Assembly (NCBI GenBank): GCA_001940755.1
Contig: MEHH01000213.1
Location: forward strand, 1-5,219
Reading direction: 5' to 3'
From: Candidatus Heimdallarchaeota archaeon AB_125
Lineage (GTDB): Archaea; Asgardarchaeota; Heimdallarchaeia; Heimdallarchaeales; Heimdallarchaeaceae
Length of the DNA stretch: 5,219 nucleotides
A program made the translations under genes and the position numbers. The notes beneath the pieces are model-generated. The model worked only from the letters and a program-made list of their open reading frames with translations. It was not told the DNA's origin and did no database searches. Positions 1 to 5,219 of this stretch are shown here, piece by piece; position 1 is the stretch's first letter, and the number at the start of each line of letters is the position of its first letter.

Positions 1-3
1 GAT

Positions 4-861
4 ATGAATGATATAGAAGATTCTATTTCCAGAGTATTCTCTCTTCTTCTATGGCAAAAAGAAACGTTTGTTATACCTTTTCGAAAAGAACCAGGTTTGG
101 CTAGTTTTGCTAAAATAAATTCTATGAAATACAGAGAAGCTAAACAGACTTTCGGTTTTGTTAGAAAAAAATTAGATGGACAATTCGTTTCTAAAGAATT
201 TTTCAGTTCCATTATGCTCACTGGAGCTCTAAAAGGAATAATGAAAGTAGAGAATAAATATAATCTTCCATTTAGTGATCTAGAATATAACCAACTTGCA
301 TTCACAATTGCTCTAGGAGGTCAAAGATATTTTCTTGACCATCTTGCAAAAGAAAAATTCTTCATTCGAACTGTAAAAAAACTTAGAAATATGTTTGTCG
401 GAATCTTTGTGCCATTCGTGGAGTTCTTCTTAATATTCTACCACTTTGGAGGACACATTGGGAGTCAATTCAAATTAATGTTTGCCAAGAATTGGACTAA
501 GAGAGCTGGAGTTTATCTAGGTTCGAAGTTTATTGAGATTCAGAAAGGATTGAATTCGTTGATTCTTGCGGATGAACCTCATGAGGAACTAGATGAAGCA
601 ACCAAAGCTGAAGCTAAACAATCTCTAGGTATGTTATGGAAAGCATTATTATTCTTATTCAAAGTAATTCTTGCATTGCCATTGAGTCTCTACTATTTCG
701 TAAAACTATTTTATCAGCTGATTGCTAATATCTGGAAAAAGAGAAAACCGGAAGATAGAATTAAGCGTAAATTTGCAAAGGATCTAGCAAAAGAGACAAT
801 TGTTGCTATGTATGAGGAAATTCATGAAAAATTGGTTATGGAAACTTTTCTCTACTCTTGA
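4..861 (+). CDS. Uncharacterised protein with two strongly hydrophobic stretches (5' end may lie outside the window)
   Basis: I do not recognise this 285-residue protein. It is basic and rich in Phe, Leu and Lys. Two hydrophobic stretches stand out. Residues about 129-148 are very Phe-rich. Residues about 211-244 are long enough for one long or two short membrane segments, interrupted by Pro226 and Lys234. Basic residues flank both stretches (Lys125/Lys126/Arg128 before the first, the KKRK run at 245-248 after the second). An acidic, Ala/Glu-rich linker lies between them (about 189-206). There is no N-terminal signal peptide. The C-terminal 40 residues look like a charged amphipathic helix. 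I infer a membrane-attached or monotopic protein. The first ATG is only three bases into the window and the frame is open upstream of it, so the true start could be earlier. No Shine-Dalgarno can be assessed. The peptidase gene follows 40 bases downstream on the same strand, so co-transcription is possible. Function unknown. Confidence 0.7.
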   Translation: MNDIEDSISRVFSLLLWQKETFVIPFRKEPGLASFAKINSMKYREAKQTFGFVRKKLDGQFVSKEFFSSIMLTGALKGIMKVENKYNLPFSDLEYNQLAFTIALGGQRYFLDHLAKEKFFIRTVKKLRNMFVGIFVPFVEFFLIFYHFGGHIGSQFKLMFAKNWTKRAGVYLGSKFIEIQKGLNSLILADEPHEELDEATKAEAKQSLGMLWKALLFLFKVILALPLSLYYFVKLFYQLIANIWKKRKPEDRIKRKFAKDLAKETIVAMYEEIHEKLVMETFLYS

Positions 862-901
862 TAAACAAAAAGTTAATGTAAATCTAGTTTCTTAAGCAGC
901 T

Positions 902-2011
902 ATGGAAGAAGAAATAGACAATGAAAGGTCTAAACTTCATGAATTGGGATTCCAAGTAGGAATACTAGCTAGAGGAAAGAGAAATTCTATAACTGATGTT
1001 CCTGATATAACTGTTGGTCATAGTACTATCATTGCTGGAGAGGGAGAACTAAAACCCGGTTTTGGACCAATAAGGACTGGTGTAACAATCATCAAACCTC
1101 ATTCTGGGAATGTTTATCGAAGAAAAGTTAGAGCAAGCTCCTATGTTTTCAATGGTTATGGAAAAACAATTGGATTAGTACAAGTTGAAGAATTAGGTAA
1201 TATTGAATCCTTCATAGGACTAACAAACACATTGAATATACCTAAAGTAACAGAAGCTCTCCTTAGTTATCACATAGAAGAAAATCCTGACATTGGTATC
1301 CAGACATCTACAATAAATATAGTCGTTGGAGAATGCAATGATGGTTATCTAAATGACATTCAGGGAAGGCATGTTCAGAAAATTCATGTTCTTGAAGCTA
1401 TAGAAAATGCTTCTGCTGATTTTGATGAGGGTTCTGTAGGTGCTGGAACTGGAATGTCTGCTCTTGGTTTTAAAGGTGGTATTGGAAGTTCATCTAGAAT
1501 AATAAAATCCGAAAAAACAAAATATATCTTAGGAACTCTAGTACTTTCAAACTTTGGAAGAAAAAAAGATCTGACAATTTTAGGTAAGAATTATTCTGAG
1601 TTTTTCAAGGAAGATGAGAAAGAAGAAAAACCTAAAACTGACGATGGTTCGATTATTATAGTAATTGCAACTAATGCACCTTTGAATTCAAGACAGTTGA
1701 ATAGATTAGCTAAGAGAGCTCCACTTGGTCTTGCCAAAACTGGAAGTTTTGGTTCTCATGGTTCTGGAGATGTTATAATTATCTTTTCAACAGAGAATAA
1801 GATAGACCATGATAACAAAGATGAAAACTTAGAAATGAAAACAGTAAATGAAAATTCAAAAATCTTCAGAGATTTATTGAGAGCGGTTGTAGAAACAACT
1901 GAGGAAGCTGTAATCAATTCTTTACTGAAAGCTACTACTATTATTGGAAGGAATAATAACAAGAAAAATGCTATTTCAATTGAAAAAGTAAAAAAAATCC
2001 TGTCAGGTTGA
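902..2011 (+). CDS. P1 family (DmpA/BapA-like, S58) self-processing aminopeptidase
   Basis: The 369-residue product matches the DmpA/BapA aminopeptidase family, N-terminal nucleophile enzymes that cleave themselves before a serine and then remove N-terminal residues from peptides, amides or beta-peptides. Family landmarks appear in order: NSITDVPDITVGHST (28-42), IRTGVTII (57-64), the VFNGYGKTIGLVQVEE region (82-97), the ECNDGYLND segment (144-152), GSVGAGTGM (177-185), VLSNFG with Asn217, the DGS site at 248-250, IATNAPL (255-261), QLNRLAKRAPLGLAKTGS (265-282) and SHGSGD (285-290). By family knowledge cleavage should fall between Gly249 and Ser250, making Ser250 the nucleophile, with Asn217, Ser288 and Asp290 as likely active-site residues. 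Length is typical. No signal peptide is visible, so it is probably cytoplasmic. The ATG at 902 leaves a normal short lead before the first motif; no clear Shine-Dalgarno precedes it. Charged insertions flank the catalytic core (about 229-247 and 298-318). The substrate cannot be read from sequence. Confidence 0.93.
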   Translation: MEEEIDNERSKLHELGFQVGILARGKRNSITDVPDITVGHSTIIAGEGELKPGFGPIRTGVTIIKPHSGNVYRRKVRASSYVFNGYGKTIGLVQVEELGNIESFIGLTNTLNIPKVTEALLSYHIEENPDIGIQTSTINIVVGECNDGYLNDIQGRHVQKIHVLEAIENASADFDEGSVGAGTGMSALGFKGGIGSSSRIIKSEKTKYILGTLVLSNFGRKKDLTILGKNYSEFFKEDEKEEKPKTDDGSIIIVIATNAPLNSRQLNRLAKRAPLGLAKTGSFGSHGSGDVIIIFSTENKIDHDNKDENLEMKTVNENSKIFRDLLRAVVETTEEAVINSLLKATTIIGRNNNKKNAISIEKVKKILSG

Positions 2012-2015
2012 CAGG
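1991..2015 (-). terminator. Intrinsic-type terminator for the oxidoreductase gene
   Basis: CCTGTCA / GGT / TGACAGG at 1999-2015 forms a perfect 7-base-pair stem with a 3-base loop. Read on the minus strand it lies just after the oxidoreductase stop codon and is followed, after one A, by seven Ts (complement of the A run 1991-1997). That is the layout of an intrinsic terminator; the T tract alone could end transcription in an archaeon. The stem overlaps the peptidase stop codon (2009-2011), but the plus strand has no T run after it, so it looks one-directional. Confidence 0.6.
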
Positions 2016-2020
2016 CATAA

Positions 2021-3067
2021 TTAATGATAGATTATATCTCTAGAAATATCAGCTAAAGTAGCTACACCAGTCATTTTCATTGCTTTAACTAGTATTTTTT
2101 GTTGCATTTCTAAGAAAGCTTTTACACCTTCACCCCCACCACCAACGGCTGCTCGTACAATATCTCTTCCAAAGAGAACAGAATCAGCTCCAATTGCTAG
2201 CATTTTGAGAACATCATACCCAGTTCTCACACCACCATCAGCAATGATTGTCACTTTTCCTTTAACTGCATCAACAACATCAAACAAAGCATCTGCAGTT
2301 CCAACAGTATGGTCTAGAACTCTACCTCCATGATTGGAAACAACCAAAGCTGATACACCTGCTTCAACAGCTGCAATAGCATCTTCTGCGCACATAATTC
2401 CTTTAACAATGAATGGTAACTTGGTTGATTGAACTAATTCTTTTATGTCATCTGTTGATTTTCGAAATACTGGTTTGTTGTGAGCTGCCATAATTGTACT
2501 TCCGCATCCATCTACATCTATTCCTAAAGCGAGTGCTCCTCCTTCTTCATACATCTTGAAAACTTTCTTCAAGGTTTCTTGATCTCTGGGTTTACTGATT
2601 TTCACGCCCCATCCGTCTGCATTTTTACAAATTGCTTCGTAACAAGGCATAAAATCCCAGTCATATGTATAAGTATCTCCTCGCCATCCAATAGTTCCAG
2701 CTTGTTTAGCTCCTAAGACTGTAGCTTTACAAAAATCTGGTTCAGTAATAGCAGAATCTCCTCCAAAAGAGTTAACACCTGTTACTGATGCTCCCATTAT
2801 TGGCATTGTTATCTTATGACCAAAGAAATCGTAGGAAGTGTCAGGAGAAAAGTTCTCACCAATAACACGCATCTTGAGATTAAGTTTTCCTAAAGCTGAT
2901 ATATTATTCTTGAAAGCTGCTCCTGAACCTACTCCTCCAAAACCAATAGGCGAACCATAACTGTGACCTTGACATATCTTGTTGTCTCCTCCATCGCACA
3001 ATCTGTATACACCGCATTTTCCCTTCATTTTTTGTTTAGCTATCTTTCTATGTTCTTCAACAGACAT
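2021..3067 (-). CDS. FMN-dependent alpha-hydroxy-acid oxidoreductase (lactate/glycolate oxidase-like)
   Basis: The 348-residue product is a TIM-barrel flavoenzyme of the FMN-dependent alpha-hydroxy-acid dehydrogenase family, which oxidises 2-hydroxy acids such as lactate or glycolate to 2-oxo acids. Signature elements: PFIVKGI with the FMN-contacting Lys222, VVSNHGGR at 242-249 with the catalytic-base His246 and substrate-binding Arg249, the FMN-phosphate region ADGGVRTGYDVLKML (276-290) and LFGRD (298-302). Lys222, His246 and Arg249 have the same spacing as Lys241, His265 and Arg268 of Aerococcus lactate oxidase. The N-terminus carries a Cys-containing segment (Cys18, Cys24, Cys32) before a Gly-rich stretch (GFGGVGSGAAF, 42-52). 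I associate this with the subgroup annotated as alpha-hydroxy-acid oxidizing protein in anaerobic Firmicutes, whose substrate and electron acceptor are uncertain. The start ATG is supported by an AGAGGA ribosome binding site seven bases upstream. It converges on the peptidase and diverges from the methyltransferase. A type 2 isopentenyl-diphosphate isomerase is a less likely relative. Confidence 0.9.
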   Translation of the reverse strand: MSVEEHRKIAKQKMKGKCGVYRLCDGGDNKICQGHSYGSPIGFGGVGSGAAFKNNISALGKLNLKMRVIGENFSPDTSYDFFGHKITMPIMGASVTGVNSFGGDSAITEPDFCKATVLGAKQAGTIGWRGDTYTYDWDFMPCYEAICKNADGWGVKISKPRDQETLKKVFKMYEEGGALALGIDVDGCGSTIMAAHNKPVFRKSTDDIKELVQSTKLPFIVKGIMCAEDAIAAVEAGVSALVVSNHGGRVLDHTVGTADALFDVVDAVKGKVTIIADGGVRTGYDVLKMLAIGADSVLFGRDIVRAAVGGGGEGVKAFLEMQQKILVKAMKMTGVATLADISRDIIYH

Positions 3068-3073
3068 AATAAT

Positions 3074-3079
3074 TCCTCT
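3074..3079 (-). promoter_or_regulatory. Shine-Dalgarno site of the oxidoreductase gene
   Basis: On the minus strand AGAGGA lies about seven bases before the ATG whose first base is 3067. This is the only strong Shine-Dalgarno I see in the window, and it fixes the oxidoreductase start. Confidence 0.7.
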
Positions 3080-3085
3080 GATAGT

Positions 3086-3099
3086 TTCTTAATTAAGAA
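3086..3099. promoter_or_regulatory. Perfect 14-base palindrome in the divergent intergenic region (possible operator)
   Basis: TTCTTAATTAAGAA is a perfect inverted repeat with no spacer. It lies between the oxidoreductase TATA-like element (3114-3122) and its Shine-Dalgarno site, roughly where transcription of that gene should begin if the element is real. A dimeric repressor bound there would block the oxidoreductase promoter. The operator role is an inference; in AT-rich DNA some palindromes occur by chance. Confidence 0.35.
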
Positions 3100-3113
3100 C
3101 CTTTTTGAGATAT

Positions 3114-3122
3114 GTTTAAATT
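3114..3122 (-). promoter_or_regulatory. TATA-box-like element for the oxidoreductase gene
   Basis: On the minus strand this reads AATTTAAAC, about 48 bases upstream of the ATG. With the usual archaeal spacing of about 25 bases from TATA box to start site, transcription would begin near 3092, leaving a leader of about 25 bases that includes the Shine-Dalgarno site. Confidence 0.4.
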
Positions 3123-3174
3123 CTTTGTCCTTTTCCAAGAATTTGTAGATTATCAAAGCTCTTTTTCCAATTAA

Positions 3175-3183
3175 TTTTTAAAT
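3175..3183 (+). promoter_or_regulatory. TATA-box-like element for the DNA methyltransferase gene
   Basis: TTTTTAAAT lies about 40 bases upstream of the methyltransferase ATG. Usual archaeal spacing would put the start site near 3204 and give a leader of under 20 bases. That fits the absence of a clear Shine-Dalgarno before this gene. AT-rich background limits certainty. Confidence 0.4.
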
Positions 3184-3220
3184 GAAAAGCACATAGCAAA
3201 CTAGTGAGTGACTCTTACTG

Positions 3221-4720
3221 ATGAATGATACTATAGCTTTTGTTCAAACTCCTGAGAATATAGTTAATCTAATGGTATCATTGATATCTGAAAACAAAAA
3301 AAGTCAGAAATCCATCAGTATTCTTGATTCTGGTTGCGGAAAAGGAATATTCCTTAAAAGTCTCTTACATTCCAATTTTACTAATATTGAAGGTATTGAA
3401 CTAAGCAAGGAGCTCTACGAATATTGCCAGAAAAATTTTCCAGAAGTTAATCTATACAATGATGATTATTTGGAATGGATGAGTCTAAAAGAATATGACT
3501 TGATAATAGGTAATCCTCCCTATACACATTACAATTCTTTACCAAAATCAATCAGATCTAAAGTAGTACAAATAGTTGGAAACAAAGAATCAGACATCTA
3601 CTATGCTTTCATACTTAAATCGATTGATCTATTGAAGGAAGGAGGAGAATTAATCTATATAGTCCCATATAGTTTTTTCTTTAACACTTATGCAAAGGTT
3701 ATTCGTGATAAAATAGTAAATAACGGAATTCTTGAAATTATAATAGATTTGGATGAAACAAGAATATTCGAAGGAGAAAATCCTGAAACATTGATATTTA
3801 AATTTACTAAAAAATCAGTAAAGCCTCATCAAAAAATTAGAATTTTAAGAATCAAAGACAGAAAAACAAAGCATGGAGCAATCTATAAGAAAGCTGTAGA
3901 AGCTTTATCTAATAAATTGGAAAATGATGTTTTTACTTATTATGAAAGAAATATGTTTAATCATGAGAATGAAATATGGACCACTTATCCTGAGAAATTA
4001 ATCTCTGATTTTTTCCTACTAAAAGATACTTGCTGGATAGGCGTAGGATTAGTTTCGGGTTATGAACAAGCCTTTACTATTACCGAAGAAGAAATTTTAA
4101 AATTAAATGAAAACGAAAAAGAATTCTTGGTTAAAGCTATAAAATCTAAACACTGTAGAGGATTTTGGACTGAAGGTTTTGAAAATTATTTACTTATTGA
4201 TAAAAGAATTAACTCAGAAAAAGAATTGAAAAACTTTCCAAATATTTACGATAAACTGTTTTCTTTCAAAGAAAGTATGGCAGTTAGATATTTTCCAGCA
4301 AGTAATAAATGGTTCCACTGGCAAGCATTAAGAAATTACGTAAAACTAAAATCACTTCTTGCTCAACCTAAAATCTTTGTTCCTAGCTTGGATAGAAGCA
4401 TTCAGAATAGATTTAGTTTAACAACTGAACCACTTCTCCCTTCTGGAGATGTGCTTACAATTATTCCACAACAGAAAGATCCTTTTTTCATACTAGGGTA
4501 TCTTAACAGCCAATTCTTCAGGGAATATTATCTCTCTGAAGGTGGAAGAAGAGGTCACAGAATTTCTTATACTCAACGAATAATGAGTAATGTCAAAATA
4601 CCTAATTTTAATCAAGAGACAGAAGATAGTATCTCCAAACTATCAAAAAGTATTTTCGAAAATAAAGATTATTCGAAGAGAAAAGAAATCGATGAAATCA
4701 TATCAGCTTCAATAAATTAA
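3221..4720 (+). CDS. Adenine-N6 DNA methyltransferase, TaqI/Eco57I-like
   Basis: The 499-residue product transfers a methyl group from S-adenosylmethionine to adenine N6 in a specific DNA sequence. Motif order is that of the gamma class (M.TaqI type): motif X FVQTPENIVNLMVSLI (7-22), motif I ILDSGCGKGIFL (34-45) for cofactor binding, motif II with acidic Glu60, motif III around NDDYLEW (80-86), and catalytic motif IV NPPY (98-101). A YYAFILKSIDLLKEGG segment (127-142) and a VPYSFF strand (148-153) follow. The C-terminal half is the likely DNA-recognition region, ending in LPSGDVLTI (406-414), ILGYLNSQFF (424-433) and an SYTQRIMSNVKIP segment (449-461) that resembles the M.TaqI C-terminus. It is somewhat longer than M.TaqI and much shorter than fused restriction-methylation enzymes; no nuclease domain is visible. 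The ATG is well placed: an in-frame TGA lies 10-12 bases upstream. It may be solitary or part of a restriction-modification system with an unseen partner. Recognition sequence unknown. Confidence 0.92.
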   Translation: MNDTIAFVQTPENIVNLMVSLISENKKSQKSISILDSGCGKGIFLKSLLHSNFTNIEGIELSKELYEYCQKNFPEVNLYNDDYLEWMSLKEYDLIIGNPPYTHYNSLPKSIRSKVVQIVGNKESDIYYAFILKSIDLLKEGGELIYIVPYSFFFNTYAKVIRDKIVNNGILEIIIDLDETRIFEGENPETLIFKFTKKSVKPHQKIRILRIKDRKTKHGAIYKKAVEALSNKLENDVFTYYERNMFNHENEIWTTYPEKLISDFFLLKDTCWIGVGLVSGYEQAFTITEEEILKLNENEKEFLVKAIKSKHCRGFWTEGFENYLLIDKRINSEKELKNFPNIYDKLFSFKESMAVRYFPASNKWFHWQALRNYVKLKSLLAQPKIFVPSLDRSIQNRFSLTTEPLLPSGDVLTIIPQQKDPFFILGYLNSQFFREYYLSEGGRRGHRISYTQRIMSNVKIPNFNQETEDSISKLSKSIFENKDYSKRKEIDEIISASIN

Positions 4721-4745
4721 TCATCTCTCAAAATTTAGACTAAAG

Positions 4746-4754
4746 TTTTTTAAA
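4746..4754 (+). promoter_or_regulatory. TATA-box-like element before the downstream partial gene
   Basis: TTTTTTAAA, preceded by purine-rich ACTAAAG, is centred about 35 bases upstream of the ATG at 4785. Archaeal spacing would give a start site near 4775 and an almost leaderless mRNA, in keeping with the lack of a Shine-Dalgarno there. The T6 run could also, or instead, end methyltransferase transcription. Confidence 0.4.
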
Positions 4755-4784
4755 GGGAAGCATTCTCATTACTATGGGACAATA

Positions 4785-5219
4785 ATGGAACCACAAGCTG
4801 GGGGGTCTATCAAACAGTGGCAATATTATGATATTGTAAACTATATTATGTCCCAGCAGTTTTTCCAAGAACCTGATTTTATTATTGATAGAAGAGCATC
4901 TAAGAAAATAAAAATAAAAAATAGTGGTCAAGTAATTGCAAAGCTAGTTGTAATAGTAAAAGAAAACATTGATCCTTATGAAAGGGGAGAGGATGAAGAA
5001 TTTATAGCTCAACTTGCTTCAAAATTTAACATAAGAGCAAAAGAGATTTTTGAAAGATATGAACATAAAATGAATAATCTTGAAGATATTCAGAAACAAG
5101 ATAAAAATTTCAAATTGATGATTGCTCTAAGTGTGATAATTGAGTATTTCCAAAAAAGAACTGTTGAATCTATTCACAAACATCTTAGGAGTGACTTAAA
5201 GGATAAGTTTGTCAATAAC
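4785..5219 (+). CDS. Uncharacterised protein, 3' end cut by the window edge
   Basis: From the ATG at 4785 the frame stays open for 145 codons to the last base, with no stop, so this is the start of a longer gene. I do not recognise the product. The start is firm: the frame runs back to a TAA at 4713-4715 with no ATG, GTG or TTG in between. Residues 31-60 look like alternating beta strands (DFIIDRR, KKIKIK, QVIAKLVVIVKE). An acidic segment follows (about 62-73), then mainly helical sequence rich in Lys, Glu and Ile, including a long hydrophobic-charged helix at about 110-140. There is no signal peptide or clear membrane segment. It follows the methyltransferase by 64 bases on the same strand but has its own TATA-like element. 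A role as restriction or accessory partner of the methyltransferase is possible from position alone; I see no PD-(D/E)XK or HNH motif in the visible part. Confidence 0.75.
   Translation, partial: MEPQAGGSIKQWQYYDIVNYIMSQQFFQEPDFIIDRRASKKIKIKNSGQVIAKLVVIVKENIDPYERGEDEEFIAQLASKFNIRAKEIFERYEHKMNNLEDIQKQDKNFKLMIALSVIIEYFQKRTVESIHKHLRSDLKDKFVNN

Noticed and set aside
862..901. TTAATGTAAAT in the gap before the peptidase gene, considered as a promoter
   Set aside because: It is a weak match to a TATA box in AT-rich sequence; co-transcription with the upstream gene is equally likely.
1756..1962. Minus-strand open frame of 68 codons
   Set aside because: It lies wholly inside the peptidase coding region, opposite its conserved GSGD and C-terminal parts, and looks like an antisense shadow.
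2963..3148. Plus-strand open frame of 61 codons
   Set aside because: It is mostly antisense to the oxidoreductase N-terminus and crosses its promoter region; there is no ribosome binding site or recognisable product.
3206..3214. GAGTGACTC inverted repeat just upstream of the methyltransferase ATG, considered as a controller-protein box
   Set aside because: The arms are only four bases, there is a single copy, no controller gene is in view, and a chance match is likely.
4740..4931. Minus-strand open frame of 63 codons
   Set aside because: It is antisense to the start of the downstream partial gene, whose frame is open much further and has an upstream TATA-like element.
4875..4964. DFIID to VVIVKE region of the partial protein, considered as a PD-(D/E)XK nuclease core
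   Set aside because: The strand that should carry (D/E)XK reads VIVK with no acidic residue in place, so the motif is incomplete in the visible part.
5157..5178. RTVESIH in the partial protein, considered as an Rx4-6H HEPN ribonuclease motif
   Set aside because: The residue after Arg is Thr rather than the usual polar Asn/Asp/His, the spacing alone is common, and nothing else supports a HEPN domain.

Overview
The window is AT-rich, and arginine is written almost entirely as AGA/AGG. It is gene-dense, with four complete or near-complete genes, one gene cut by the right edge, and short intergenic gaps. Three of the start regions have TTTAAA-type, TATA-box-like elements 35-50 bases upstream of the ATG. 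Only one gene has a convincing Shine-Dalgarno sequence. This fits an AT-rich, probably mesophilic archaeon (an Asgard-type or similar uncultured lineage is a guess). There is no rRNA or other phylogenetic marker here, and a low-GC bacterium cannot be excluded from the sequence alone.

Layout from left to right. A plus-strand protein of unknown function with two strongly hydrophobic stretches (4-861, possibly starting upstream of the window) is followed after 40 bases by a P1-family (DmpA/BapA, MEROPS S58) self-processing aminopeptidase (902-2011). The peptidase converges on a minus-strand FMN-dependent alpha-hydroxy-acid oxidoreductase (2021-3067). Nine bases separate the two stop codons, and a hairpin followed on the minus strand by a T tract sits across the peptidase stop. 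The oxidoreductase diverges from a plus-strand TaqI/Eco57I-like adenine-N6 DNA methyltransferase (3221-4720). The 153-base gap between them holds a TATA-like element for each direction, a Shine-Dalgarno site for the oxidoreductase and a perfect 14-base palindrome. After 64 bases with another TATA-like element, an unrecognised reading frame (4785-5219) runs off the right edge without a stop.

The genes do not form one obvious pathway. The peptidase and the oxidoreductase look like amino-acid/peptide and hydroxy-acid catabolism. The methyltransferase is either a solitary enzyme or half of a restriction-modification or other defence system. The only candidate partner in view is the truncated downstream gene, which shows no recognisable nuclease motif in its first 145 residues. 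I found no tRNA, rRNA, CRISPR array, insertion sequence or long repeat.
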